Shown: positions 16,626 to 26,197 of the stretch, in pieces
Numbering within the stretch: position 1 is the stretch's first letter
Layout: every line of letters begins with the position of its first letter
Assembly (NCBI GenBank): GCA_022571985.1
Contig: JACZWU010000002.1
Coordinates: 424,136 to 488,135 of the forward strand
Length of the DNA: 64,000 nucleotides
Direction of reading: 5' to 3'
DNA from: Candidatus Zixiibacteriota bacterium
Lineage (GTDB): Bacteria > Zixibacteria > MSB-5A5 > GN15 > FEB-12
Translations under genes and position numbers: made by a program
Notes under the pieces: model-generated
What the model was told of the DNA's origin: nothing
Databases searched by the model: none
The model's input: only the letters and a program-made list of their open reading frames with translations

Positions 16626-19055
16626 ATGACAGATACAAATAAGATTACTGTCAAATCCCGGGGTGCGATGTTTGACATTGAGCACTCTCCCTATTATGTA
16701 CCGGCGGCATTCGCCTCGATGCTTTTGGGGCTGGTAATTCTGTTCAGTGATTTTCTCTTTTCGGACAATATGCTCTATGGCTCCGACATGCTGACAGCCG
16801 GTATTTATCATCGCTCAGTGCTGGTTGATTATTTTAATCAGCATGGTCAAATTCCACAATGGGATCCGCATGTGTTCGGGGGCATACCCTATGTTGATGC
16901 TTTCCATGGTGATATATTTTATCCTTTTTCAGTTTTGAAATTCTTTGTTCCGCTCTACTTTCATCTTGGCTTTAATCTGATTCTGCATATCTTTTTTGCC
17001 GGCGTTTTTATGTATCTGGCGGCGCGGCAGTTCAAACTGGGAAAGACGGCCGCTTTGTTTTCTGCAGCCAGCTATATGTTCGCCGCTTATTTGGTGTCAA
17101 TGGTAGCGGCCGGCCACGAGGGCAGAATTTATGTAACAGCGCTTTTCCCGCTGGTAATGCTTTTTCTTGACCGGGGTTTCGAAAAAAAACAATTCTTAAA
17201 TTTTTCTATTCTCGGATTGATTCTGGGAATAATCATTGTCTCGCCGCACCCTCAGATGGCCTATTTCTCACTCTGGGCGGTCGGCTTTTATTCGTTATTT
17301 AAGCTAATTGTTCTCTGGCGCGAAAATAGAAAAATACTGTTAGTCATAAAGCCTGCTTCGCTGGCTGCTTATGCGGTAGTTGTTGCGCTGCTTTTGTCTG
17401 CTATTCAGTTTTATCCGGGTTATATTTATACCACTGAATTTTCTCCACGGGCCGGACAAATAAAAAGTGAGAGTTGGTCAACCTCCTGGTCAATGCACGA
17501 AGAAGAAGTTGCTTCGCTGCTTATTCCGGAGTTTTCAGGCACATCGTTTCCGAGGCTGCCATTTGTTTCTCGAAAATCCGAACAATCAAGTTACTGGGGT
17601 AAAAACTATTTCAAGGACAGTTCCGAATCTGTCGGCGTGGTACCTCTGTTTCTGGCTCTGTTCGCGCTGGTCTTTGTTAGACGCAAAGAAAAGTACTTCT
17701 TTGGAGGGCTGGCATTGTTTGCACTAATTTATGCCCTGGGAGCAACTACTCCGATTTTTAAAATATTTTATTATCTGATTCCCAAAGTTAAATCACTGAG
17801 AGCTCCCAGCATGATCATGTTCATTTTCTCTTTTTCGATTGCGCTGCTGGGAGGGATGGCTGTGCAGGCAATTATTGACTGGAAGAAATCCGCTTACATA
17901 GCTGGTAGAAGAAAGATGAATTATCTGCTATTCGGATTTCCGGCATTAATGTTTTTGCTGGCCTTGTCGGTTAACATGGCCGGCAGCGAAATGCTGTCGG
18001 TTTGGAATTCACTTTTTTACAGTAACATAGCAACTACTGTTGTACGAGAGGGAGTCACTAAACTGGATCTGGCCATTTTGAACCTGACGGCTATTCAGAG
18101 CGGCGCCTGGATGGCCGCACTTTTTACAACGCTGGCAGCACTGCTTTGCTGGTTAGTTCTTTCGGGGAAAGCAGCTGTTGCGATTTTGTCGCTGCTGATC
18201 GTTCTGCCGGTTATTGACGGTGTACGATTCAACAGACGCTTTGTAGATGTCTTAGATCCTCTGACATATTTTGGCGCCAAGGCTTACACCGCTTTTTTAC
18301 GCGCTCAGCCAGGACAATTCCGGGTGCTGAACCTTACCCGCGATGTTCCCAAATCTATATTGCCGCAGTTTGGCATTGATGTTGTGACAGGCTATCATGG
18401 CAATCAACTCAGATGGTATAATGCCCTGATGGGCGGGCCAAAATTTGAGAATCGTTCGAATCGACATTTCTTGAATCTAGTCGGAGCCAGGTATGTTCTG
18501 ATACCTGCGGACGCCAAGATAGCTGCTGATTACTTTGGAGAAATACCGACAACAACAGCTGCTATAATCGGCAACGTCAAAATATTACAAAACCATAATG
18601 CACTTAAAAGAGTTTATCTGGTAAACGATTATCAGGTCTTTGAAGATCGCAGATATATTTACCCTTATGTTCTGAGGGGCGGAGATGACTTAAGTCAGTT
18701 TGTCTATCTTGAAAAAGAGCCCGATATTGAAATGTCAACTGACAGCCTTGGTTCCGACTCTGCCTGGATTATTTCGCGTGCTATGGATTCGGTCGTTGTC
18801 GGCCTTAACTGTTCCTCGAATAGGCTTTTAGTGCTGACCGAAAATTATTACGACAGCTGGCAGGTCTTTGTCGATGGCCGTCCGGCCGAGTTGCTCAGGT
18901 CCTATGGAACATTCCGGGCGGTAGCGGTTCCAAAAGGCGCCGAGCTCGTATTGTTCAAGTGCACTTCAAAGCGCTATGCTACTGGTAAGCTGATTACATT
19001 TGTAACTTCGCTTTATCTGCTGGCAATCTTTGGCTTCTATTTCCGCAAAGACTAA
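16626..19055 (+). CDS. YfhO-family multispan membrane protein
   Basis: An 809-residue protein with about a dozen membrane spans and a large C-terminal soluble domain. The N-terminal block SDMLTAGIYHRSVLVDYF ... IPQWDPHVFGGIPYVDAFHGD is typical of YfhO proteins, which are related to GT-C glycosyltransferases and in Gram-positives help glycosylate lipoteichoic acid. The C-terminal part (ILVLTENYYDSWQVFVDG-like block at about 735-755) is the usual YfhO extracytoplasmic domain. It probably transfers or modifies a surface sugar. It has no operon partner: the repeat protein ends 160 bases upstream and the next gene is convergent. Confidence 0.82.
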   Translation: MTDTNKITVKSRGAMFDIEHSPYYVPAAFASMLLGLVILFSDFLFSDNMLYGSDMLTAGIYHRSVLVDYFNQHGQIPQWDPHVFGGIPYVDAFHGDIFYPFSVLKFFVPLYFHLGFNLILHIFFAGVFMYLAARQFKLGKTAALFSAASYMFAAYLVSMVAAGHEGRIYVTALFPLVMLFLDRGFEKKQFLNFSILGLILGIIIVSPHPQMAYFSLWAVGFYSLFKLIVLWRENRKILLVIKPASLAAYAVVVALLLSAIQFYPGYIYTTEFSPRAGQIKSESWSTSWSMHEEEVASLLIPEFSGTSFPRLPFVSRKSEQSSYWGKNYFKDSSESVGVVPLFLALFALVFVRRKEKYFFGGLALFALIYALGATTPIFKIFYYLIPKVKSLRAPSMIMFIFSFSIALLGGMAVQAIIDWKKSAYIAGRRKMNYLLFGFPALMFLLALSVNMAGSEMLSVWNSLFYSNIATTVVREGVTKLDLAILNLTAIQSGAWMAALFTTLAALLCWLVLSGKAAVAILSLLIVLPVIDGVRFNRRFVDVLDPLTYFGAKAYTAFLRAQPGQFRVLNLTRDVPKSILPQFGIDVVTGYHGNQLRWYNALMGGPKFENRSNRHFLNLVGARYVLIPADAKIAADYFGEIPTTTAAIIGNVKILQNHNALKRVYLVNDYQVFEDRRYIYPYVLRGGDDLSQFVYLEKEPDIEMSTDSLGSDSAWIISRAMDSVVVGLNCSSNRLLVLTENYYDSWQVFVDGRPAELLRSYGTFRAVAVPKGAELVLFKCTSKRYATGKLITFVTSLYLLAIFGFYFRKD

Positions 19056-19118
19056 AGATTGATAATTTTTTGTCCAGGTCTCGTTTGTGCGGGACGACCT
19101 GCTGATTAACACGCACCG

Positions 19119-20162
19119 CTATTGCTTCATATACACCGTGCGTGTGGGGAACGGAATCTCGATGCCACTTTCATTGAGAGTATTATAGACCAGCTCCGTC
19201 ATTTCCAACTTCCTGGCGAACTGCTTCCCGTAATCATCCACCCACACCCGGGCACACATATCGAGAGAGAAATCGTTCATATTCAAGAAAAGCACCTGAG
19301 GTTCAGGCTCCAGCATAATGTCGTCCAGCTGCTTGATGGCATCCAACACCACCTGTTTGACTTTGGTAACGTCACTGCCGTAGGCCACCCCGAAATTTAC
19401 GGCAACTCGGATAGTCGCATCGGGTTTGGTGTAGTTTTTGACCTGCGCATTGGCAAGTTGCGAATTGGGCAGAGAAATCACTTCGTTGTCGTAGGTCTGT
19501 ATCCTGGTGCAGCGAAGACCAATGTCCAGCACTACCCCCACGTCCCCGCTCTCGAGTTTGACCTTGTCACCCACATTGATAGAACGATCCAATATGAGCT
19601 GAATGCCGGAAAAGATGTTGGCCAGGCTGCTGTTCAAGGCCAAGGCGATGGCTAGACCACCAATACCGAGGGCGCCCACTAGGGGACCGATCTGGATTTC
19701 CCATTTCCCCAGAATGATCAGGACACCAAGGATGACAACGATTGTCTTTAGGGTCTTGCGCAAAAGTGGTAGCAGGCCTTCGTCCATGGTTGACACGGTT
19801 CGTTTCGCTGGGATCTTTTCCAGCCACTTGGACAGGTTGTTAATCAGGTTGATCACGCCGCGCATTAGCAGCACAGCCAGCAAAGTGAACAGCATCCGCT
19901 GGGGAATGACGGTCTGCAGAGCCAGAGGCGTCAGGGCCGCCATCAGACCGATGACAGGGAAAGTATAGGTGACGACGTTCTTGGCGGCTCGAATCAGAAT
20001 ATCATCCACGTCGGTCTTGGTCTTTTTAGCTACCGTACGCAAGATAAACCCTAGGCTCCAGCGGACGACGACTGTTAAAATAATCGATAATGTAAATATC
20101 CCCAGGGACAGAATCCAGGGGGTTTCAAGATAGAAACTCAGCTTGTCGGCAAGAGCGTCCAT
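19119..20162 (-). CDS. MscS-family mechanosensitive ion channel
   Basis: A 347-residue channel with four N-terminal spans and then the conserved pore helix and beta domain: GALGIGGLAIALALNSSLANIFSG (pore-lining TM3 region) and NVGDKVKLESGDVGVVLDIG, followed by the alpha/beta cytoplasmic cage. It opens under membrane tension and releases solutes on hypo-osmotic shock. AAGGAGG just upstream fixes the ATG. It is convergent with the YfhO gene and stands alone. Its codons look more G/C-ending than those of its neighbours, a visual impression only, which might mean transfer. Confidence 0.92.
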   Translation of the reverse strand: MDALADKLSFYLETPWILSLGIFTLSIILTVVVRWSLGFILRTVAKKTKTDVDDILIRAAKNVVTYTFPVIGLMAALTPLALQTVIPQRMLFTLLAVLLMRGVINLINNLSKWLEKIPAKRTVSTMDEGLLPLLRKTLKTIVVILGVLIILGKWEIQIGPLVGALGIGGLAIALALNSSLANIFSGIQLILDRSINVGDKVKLESGDVGVVLDIGLRCTRIQTYDNEVISLPNSQLANAQVKNYTKPDATIRVAVNFGVAYGSDVTKVKQVVLDAIKQLDDIMLEPEPQVLFLNMNDFSLDMCARVWVDDYGKQFARKLEMTELVYNTLNESGIEIPFPTRTVYMKQ

Positions 20163-20269
20163 TGCAATCCTCCTTAATAAACGTTAACCTTGCACGCGGA
20201 GGCCATCTGACCTGAACTTCAAACCAGCCTGCCGCAAAGGCTTTAATAAAAGTTCAAACCACTCGCTAG

Positions 20270-20423
20270 AACACAATAAAAAAGCTCCGCCCAGGAGAAC
20301 TTTAGAACTATTCAAAAGCCCATTTGCTTCATCTGCAGGCAGATTGAATGAAGTTTTTGTTCCCTGATTGCATTGATTCACAACGTGGTAAAATAGTCGC
20401 TTTGAGTATAAAATACCATTCAT
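20270..20423 (+). repeat. Dispersed intergenic repeat, copy A
   Basis: Shares several blocks in the same order with 27464-27661: CAATAAA..AGCTCC, CAGGCAG.TTGA.T, TTCCCTGATTG.ATTGATT, ACGTGGT, and a 25-of-26 match ending in CTTTGAGTATAAA. The family is not recognised. Confidence 0.6.
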
Positions 20424-20463
20424 TCTGAGACGTTAGATGTAAAGAAAACTAGTTTTCAGATAA

Positions 20464-20500
20464 GAAAGCCCGACGGGATTCGCTTGCTCCCGCCGGGTCT
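20464..20500 (-). terminator. Intrinsic terminator of the LamG/CTD protein gene
   Basis: On the minus strand a stem CCCGGCGGGA / TCCCGTCGGG (one G-U pair) with a nine-base loop is followed by CTTTCTTAT. It lies 45 bases downstream of the stop codon of the exoprotein gene. Confidence 0.7.
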
Positions 20501-20544
20501 TGTTATTGAGTGTTGTACTCCAAACCTCCAGTTGACTGTAAGTT

Positions 20545-22848
20545 CTACTTAAGAAGCATCATCTTCTTTGAAGTGACAGCCGTGCCGGCCGTAAGCCGAT
20601 AAAAGTAAATACCGCTGGATACGGCTGATCCCACAGCATTCCGTCCGTCCCAATGTACTATATGCTCACCTGCTTCATAATTTGCGTTTACAAGTGTCAC
20701 GATTTTTTGTCCCAGTACATTGTAAATCTCGAGCGTAACCTCCGCTGCGTCGGGCAAGCTGAAACTGATATTTGTCGAGGGGTTGAATGGATTGGGGTAG
20801 TTTTGTTCCAATGCGAAATCTGCAGGCAACTGGCTGCCGTTACTTGTGAGTCCGTTAAGCGACATCGTTACAGGCTGATGATTGATATCAGACCCCAATC
20901 CGTATAGAACCTCATACTTCCCCTCCAGTTTGACTATAGCATAGTTGCCTGAGGGCAAAGTATTGCCTCCGTCCAGATCAAGCAGGCCGATTCGCAGCGT
21001 CTCCTCAATAAAACCTGAAATGAGATCCAGCTTGTTGCCAAGCAGATTGAGAGGCTCTGTCGGCTGGCCGGCTAACTCTAACTGCAAACCGCGCAGTTCC
21101 ATATCTGAATTTATCCAAAGAGTCGTGAATCCTTCATCATAGATAGCGGAGACAGTAAGCGCTGTGACAGCCTCTCCTAACTTGGTTAAAGCAACTGATG
21201 AACAGGCACATTTTGGAGGCGGCCCGCCCCGGAAGATATAGTCAACCAGATAAGTCAAGTCGACAATGTTGGGACCTGTACATGATCCATTCAGATCCCC
21301 AGTGGCGGCGACACAAAGACCAGGTCCGCCACGAAATATCCAATCTACTAAGTAAGTAAGGTCGAGGATATTGCCACCGGTTCCATCGGCATTGGCGTCT
21401 CCGGGCTGGAACCCCAAAATCTCTGTAGAATCTCTATTTGGGTCGAAACTGCACAAAACATCGATAAGATTGGTGGAATCACCCAGCAAAAGTTGACGCT
21501 GCGGGTCTTGCGACAGCGCCGTATCCCAGTGAATATATTGACTCAAAGTACAAAGAGTAGATGTGCTGAAATAGATGTTAAATACTGTTGTCGTCCCGAC
21601 CGGTATCAAATCGCCAGTCGTGTTGATAAGACCGACCACCAAAAATCCGCTATCCGGCTGAATAGTTTCTTGTATAAAATCCCAGGTTTCTGTAATCAGT
21701 CCGGCATACGACAGCGAACATATTTCAACTCCCGGTGGAATCTCTATTGGAATCATTGCCGAGCGTATCGGCTGAGTCAGCTTTAGCTGGACGGGCTGAA
21801 TCGCGCGCAGAGGCCGATGGGCTGGAAGTGTTTCGGCCGCAAGATGACAGGTATCGCAGGGGAGCACTGAAACAGGGGGGATGAGTAGAGAATCGTTTGA
21901 GTCACAGCTGTCGCCTACTCCATCACCGTCGGTGTCATCCTGATTCGGATTGAAGTTTATTGGACAGTTATCGCAGCTATCCGGAACTCCGTCCCCATCG
22001 GTATCGACGGAATCGTCGAAACCAGGACAAACATCGCAGCCATTTGGAACACCATCACTGTCTGTATCCAAGAGTGGTACAGTTGATGTCACTCTTAGTG
22101 GATCATTGGTTGTCGACGTTGAGTCGGTCCCTAACCAACCAATATTGCCCGATTGAGAAAGATCAACCACTGTCTGGCTTAGGGAGTCTTCATTGAAATT
22201 CCAGTATCCAACTAGCCCGGTCGTTGAACCGTCAATACACTTATCATAGAAATCTGCAATTTGAGATCCGCTACGAGTTATGTTCCAGATTCTCACTTCA
22301 TCAATTAGTCCCTTAAATGAATTACCACAGTTGCTCGACGTACCTATCCTGAGATCGGCCAGATTCGGCTGTCCAAATGGTTTAACCGCAGACGCATCCA
22401 AGACACCATCTATATACATACGAAGGGTTGTGCCGTCATATGTCACAGCGACGTGCACCCATGTATCTGGTGTCAAGAATGAGTTCGCAGAGAGGCGAAT
22501 GTTCTCATTACTTGGACTTGTGGAAAAGTGCAGGCTTGTCGGATTAACGTCGTCTAACGCCAGTTGATATTCAACTGGGCCACATTGAGTCGCCTCGGCT
22601 ACTCGCTTTCCAAGAATGCTCTTAATGCCCGATGTATCTGATGGGTTCATCCATAATTCAAGAGTAAAATCCGCACCAACAGCAAAACTCAAGGAGGAAT
22701 CATGCGGAATTAAAACGAATTCACTGCTTGAGGAGTCCACACCTCCATTACATTTAATCGCATAATCTTGCGCAAGAACAATGCAAGGACATGAGTAAAG
22801 ACCCAGGAAAATCACTGATGCCAAAAAAGTCAATTTAAGCGTTTTCAT
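20545..22848 (-). CDS. Secreted LamG / thrombospondin-3 / dockerin-like protein with C-terminal sorting domain
   Basis: A 767-residue exoprotein. Signal peptide 1-26; LamG/concanavalin-like domain (about 40-240, [28 protein letters not shown]); three thrombospondin type-3 calcium repeats ([42 protein letters not shown]); a cohesin-like beta domain; a pair of dockerin-like calcium motifs, each ending in the shared YLVDxIFRGGP; and a C-terminal sorting domain ([16 protein letters not shown] ... GQKIVTLVN ... SGIYFYRL). The last is typical of proteins sent to the cell surface by type IX-like systems. It may bind glycans or surface partners. GGAGG precedes the ATG and a hairpin terminator follows. 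Confidence 0.88.
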   Translation of the reverse strand: MKTLKLTFLASVIFLGLYSCPCIVLAQDYAIKCNGGVDSSSSEFVLIPHDSSLSFAVGADFTLELWMNPSDTSGIKSILGKRVAEATQCGPVEYQLALDDVNPTSLHFSTSPSNENIRLSANSFLTPDTWVHVAVTYDGTTLRMYIDGVLDASAVKPFGQPNLADLRIGTSSNCGNSFKGLIDEVRIWNITRSGSQIADFYDKCIDGSTTGLVGYWNFNEDSLSQTVVDLSQSGNIGWLGTDSTSTTNDPLRVTSTVPLLDTDSDGVPNGCDVCPGFDDSVDTDGDGVPDSCDNCPINFNPNQDDTDGDGVGDSCDSNDSLLIPPVSVLPCDTCHLAAETLPAHRPLRAIQPVQLKLTQPIRSAMIPIEIPPGVEICSLSYAGLITETWDFIQETIQPDSGFLVVGLINTTGDLIPVGTTTVFNIYFSTSTLCTLSQYIHWDTALSQDPQRQLLLGDSTNLIDVLCSFDPNRDSTEILGFQPGDANADGTGGNILDLTYLVDWIFRGGPGLCVAATGDLNGSCTGPNIVDLTYLVDYIFRGGPPPKCACSSVALTKLGEAVTALTVSAIYDEGFTTLWINSDMELRGLQLELAGQPTEPLNLLGNKLDLISGFIEETLRIGLLDLDGGNTLPSGNYAIVKLEGKYEVLYGLGSDINHQPVTMSLNGLTSNGSQLPADFALEQNYPNPFNPSTNISFSLPDAAEVTLEIYNVLGQKIVTLVNANYEAGEHIVHWDGRNAVGSAVSSGIYFYRLTAGTAVTSKKMMLLK

Positions 22849-22976
22849 TTTTTTACCTCCAATATAGGAGTGTTATTGTTCCATCGATTGAATTGAGGAT
22901 TAACTCATTCTTTATTAAAGAAATAGCCCCCAAAGCTGTTATTTGTAGAAATCGAAATGAAAAAAGTGGAATTATC

Positions 22977-25289
22977 TTACAGCCCAGCGTCTCGCAACTG
23001 GCCTTCGGTCACCCAGCCAGAGTCAATCCAATAAGCAACATTATCTCGCATCTTTGACGAATACGTTCTCAAATCAGATTTTAGAGAAAGCTCGCCCCTT
23101 TTTATCAAATTCGTCCTTAATCGTACGAAACCATCTTCCTCACTGACATTGTCGACTCGAAAATCTTTCGCATTGAGATGGTAAATAAGAGATTGCAGAA
23201 CATTTCCTTCCGTAGCCTCGGTAATGTCTAACCTTAATATGCCATCCGATATAACATGTATGAGCCCGGCGCCATTGTAGGATCTGCCAGTGGCAAGGCA
23301 AACATCACTAGGAGGAAAAATAATATAATAAATCTGGTTCCCGGGAATAACATTTTCTAGATTATAATGCGTTTCCGTGTAGGGTGGGGATACACCGTAG
23401 AACGAATCACGTGGGAGTACAAACAAAGTCGCAGCACCCATACGGTTATTAATTCCCAAAAATATCAATCCAATATCAAATGCATTTGTAAAAATTCCCT
23501 GTTCAGCTCGAGTGGCGCCTGCATTTATATACCACCCCATAGTGTCTCCCCTTGAACTCCATAATCTTATGTGGGTTCTGGATGGATTACATAAATTGAG
23601 TGTGGTCAGTATCGATGTAGTATCATGATAATTTACGAAGGCTATGTGGCCGACGTTTCTGTCTTGCAAATCAGTAAAATCACCGGGGTACTGATTAGGT
23701 ATCCAGCAATCACGGCTAAATATATGCTCACCGTCATTGTCATAGACCGACATAATTCCGATTTCCGAACATGGTTCCGCGTACGATGTTGTCGGTGAGA
23801 ACGCCACTTCATTCTTGCCATCGCCATCAAGGTCCCCAATCTTCCATGCAGATGTCGGTTCAATGGACTCACAGTCGAACTCCACAGACCACAGAAATAA
23901 AGAATCCGCATTCAAGGCCTCAAAGCCCTTTTCAGTTATTCTAACGTATTCCGGGTTCCAATCAAACCCTATCCAGGCTCTAGGAAAGATAAGGGAGACC
24001 AATAAATACAATAGCAGAACCAACAACGGCACCTGTACTTTGGTGGCTCGGCTGTATTTATATACCCGGCGTGCAACAAACTGACCTAAGCAGACTTTCT
24101 CCGGACGGATAACGTTGTGATTTTCAATCGTATCAGACAGTGACTCCGCGCCAATCAAATGAATTTTCCTGCGTGGGTATTTTCTTTGCAGACCGGCCAG
24201 ACACTCTCTGGCGGTTTGAAGATTCGTTTCCGGCATTACCAGATACTTAATGTGGCTAAAAAAGGCGCGTTCGATTTTTTGCGGCAGTGTCTTTTCATTG
24301 ACCGGCAGAAGCCGTCCGTTTTCATCAAGCCCACCCGTGAATGCTGCTTCAGCTGTGATAAAGCGCTCGTAGCGCAATAGCAGCGGTTCCAAAAGTTGCG
24401 TGTAACCTATCAGGCCTGATGCCAGACCAATTGAATCACCCGCGAACAGTTCCTTATAGCAATTCTTGACACGATAACGTCCTTCATAAAAGCTCTTGCC
24501 AGAATTGCCCGGACTTGACTTGTCTGTTACAGCCCTGACAGCTTTCAAAGAATTATAGATTGTGCCTGTAAAAGGGTCATCGAATGAAACCAGCTGATTC
24601 TCAAACGTCACTTCATCGTTTTTGATATTTTCTTTGCGGATTTTGATGCTTCCGTAGAGTTTAAGCAGCCGTCCCAGACTAAGCTCCGAACCGGAATCCA
24701 GTTCAACAAACAGACAGTAGGCCGAATTGACCGAAATTTCCAGCAAGGCTGTTTCCCACTCTGTAACAATTTCTCCCACTGCCTTATAAAGCACCTCTGA
24801 GGATTCTGACAGTTCAGTTTGGGCAAGTTGCAACAGTTCAATTTCGCTGTACAGGCTGTCATCGGGTAACGACTTGAGCTCGGGCAACGGTCTGTCAACT
24901 GCTTCCGCTAATAGTTTGAGTCCGTTTTTTATATCGCCAGCGTAAAAAGACTTTACAGCCGCTTCTCTGGCGAGTAAGGACGTTTTCGATTGCAACTCAG
25001 CAACTCTTTCGGCGTTCACTGCTACTGCGGCTAAACTACTAACAACGTCCATCAAATTTGTCAACTCAGGCAATAGCAGGTCGGTGAGATGCGGTGCTTT
25101 CAGATTATCCAAAAGTAAAGTAGCGTACTCAACGACAAAAGTTCTGTATTTAGGGTCATTCAGTCGATCCCGCAGCATGCTCCAGTTCTGATTCAATAAT
25201 AGCAGACGATAACCGGAGGACTGCTGCTTTTTCAGGCGACCCTTGAGAGTCTCAAAATCTCTGGCAAATTCTAAAATTGAACTTTCCAT
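22977..25289 (-). CDS. Predicted membrane-anchored Lon-like (S16) protease with outer FG-GAP-like domain
   Basis: A 770-residue protein; this reading is mine from motifs. Residues 1-255 are helical. Residues 260-395 resemble the Lon/S16 proteolytic domain: GDSIGLASGL (putative nucleophile S286), AFTGGLDENGRLLPV, LPQKIERAF (putative catalytic K338), LVMPETN and IHLIGAESLSDTI, in Lon order and spacing. One membrane span lies at about 419-437, preceded by a Lys/Arg-rich stretch, so the protease should be cytoplasmic. The C-terminal 330 residues contain an FG-GAP/VCBS-type calcium motif (GDLDGDGKNEVAF) and look like an outer beta-propeller. No AAA+ domain is present. It starts directly at the stop of the zinc-finger gene upstream, so the two are coupled. 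An outside-to-inside sensor protease is a plausible role. Confidence 0.6.
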   Translation of the reverse strand: MESSILEFARDFETLKGRLKKQQSSGYRLLLLNQNWSMLRDRLNDPKYRTFVVEYATLLLDNLKAPHLTDLLLPELTNLMDVVSSLAAVAVNAERVAELQSKTSLLAREAAVKSFYAGDIKNGLKLLAEAVDRPLPELKSLPDDSLYSEIELLQLAQTELSESSEVLYKAVGEIVTEWETALLEISVNSAYCLFVELDSGSELSLGRLLKLYGSIKIRKENIKNDEVTFENQLVSFDDPFTGTIYNSLKAVRAVTDKSSPGNSGKSFYEGRYRVKNCYKELFAGDSIGLASGLIGYTQLLEPLLLRYERFITAEAAFTGGLDENGRLLPVNEKTLPQKIERAFFSHIKYLVMPETNLQTARECLAGLQRKYPRRKIHLIGAESLSDTIENHNVIRPEKVCLGQFVARRVYKYSRATKVQVPLLVLLLYLLVSLIFPRAWIGFDWNPEYVRITEKGFEALNADSLFLWSVEFDCESIEPTSAWKIGDLDGDGKNEVAFSPTTSYAEPCSEIGIMSVYDNDGEHIFSRDCWIPNQYPGDFTDLQDRNVGHIAFVNYHDTTSILTTLNLCNPSRTHIRLWSSRGDTMGWYINAGATRAEQGIFTNAFDIGLIFLGINNRMGAATLFVLPRDSFYGVSPPYTETHYNLENVIPGNQIYYIIFPPSDVCLATGRSYNGAGLIHVISDGILRLDITEATEGNVLQSLIYHLNAKDFRVDNVSEEDGFVRLRTNLIKRGELSLKSDLRTYSSKMRDNVAYWIDSGWVTEGQLRDAGL

Positions 25290-26153
25290 TTACTTATAGA
25301 GGCGAATTTGAATTGTTGAATTTGCATCAAGCGGCCCAAAACTAACCGGCTTCTTCAGTGTAACCGACTTCAAATCGGAATTACTGCGGCAAGTCACGCA
25401 GGCAGTAATTTCACCGATATTTTTCTGCCCGGCAAGTTCCAGCACTTCGATTGACAAAAGTTTACTCTCGGTGCGTCCCTCGAGCCGGATTTTTATTTTG
25501 TCGCCACGCTCAGTTTCGAGCAGTTGTTCATGACTGTACTCAACTTTTTCAGGTTCATATTTTAACTGCTCCAGCTCAAAAACGGCATCGGGCATTTTAA
25601 TCTGCCAGCCGACTGCACCGATGTTTTGAATATCCGTCAGGTCGATATCTGCTATGCCGTTTTCATCGGTTATGAACTCTTTCTTATATTCCGGGATTTG
25701 CACCAGGACATGGTCGGTGAGTTCTGGAGTGTCTGCTATGAGGTGCAGATAATTATTTTCACGCGAAGGGTCTTGCATCAGCCGCATTACCAGTTCAGGA
25801 TTTTCTGAGTAGAGCGTGGCGATGCACTTGACCCCGGAGGGCTCTGATTCGGCTCCATGGGCGGCTATACGGGAACTGTCTGCTGTAGCATTTTGGCCTG
25901 TTAAATGATTCAATTCAATAATCCGGCCGCGCAGTGAATCAATAAACAATCGATCTGCCAGATTCCGCATGTTTTGAGGCAGCGGTTGAGAAAATTCGGT
26001 CTCCTGTTCAGCCTGTTTCACAGCTTTATAATTGCTGATAAATTCAGCACAGAATTCACACTCTTTTATATGTGCGCTGATTACCGTCTGATCTTTCTTC
26101 TCGGTTTCTATATTTTTTATAAAGCTGATTAGTTCATTTCTGGTCGGATGCAT
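25290..26153 (-). CDS. Zinc-finger anti-sigma-like (zf-HC2) protein
   Basis: A 287-residue protein whose N terminus has the anti-sigma zinc-finger pattern: His2 region, then HIKECEFCAEF (H-x3-C-x2-C) at about residues 27-37. No membrane span is evident, unlike most zf-HC2 anti-sigma factors. The rest holds a mixed alpha/beta region and a beta-rich C terminus (SIEVLELAGQKNIGEIT ... STIQIRLYK). Its stop codon touches the start codon of the Lon-like membrane protein, and a helical protein gene precedes it by 44 bases. By analogy with sigma/anti-sigma operons it may hold a regulator that the downstream protease controls; that is inference. Confidence 0.6.
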   Translation of the reverse strand: MHPTRNELISFIKNIETEKKDQTVISAHIKECEFCAEFISNYKAVKQAEQETEFSQPLPQNMRNLADRLFIDSLRGRIIELNHLTGQNATADSSRIAAHGAESEPSGVKCIATLYSENPELVMRLMQDPSRENNYLHLIADTPELTDHVLVQIPEYKKEFITDENGIADIDLTDIQNIGAVGWQIKMPDAVFELEQLKYEPEKVEYSHEQLLETERGDKIKIRLEGRTESKLLSIEVLELAGQKNIGEITACVTCRSNSDLKSVTLKKPVSFGPLDANSTIQIRLYK

Positions 26154-26197
26154 ACTTTACCCCGTTTTTCTCGTACTATAAATAGATACCATAACAC

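Larger units (their letters stand above)
20163..20544. other. Intergenic region with dispersed repeat and terminator
   Basis: About 380 bases between two minus-strand genes. It contains the promoter region of the MscS gene, a dispersed repeat copy (20270-20423) and a terminator hairpin (20464-20500) for the gene to the right. Nothing codes convincingly. Confidence 0.6.
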
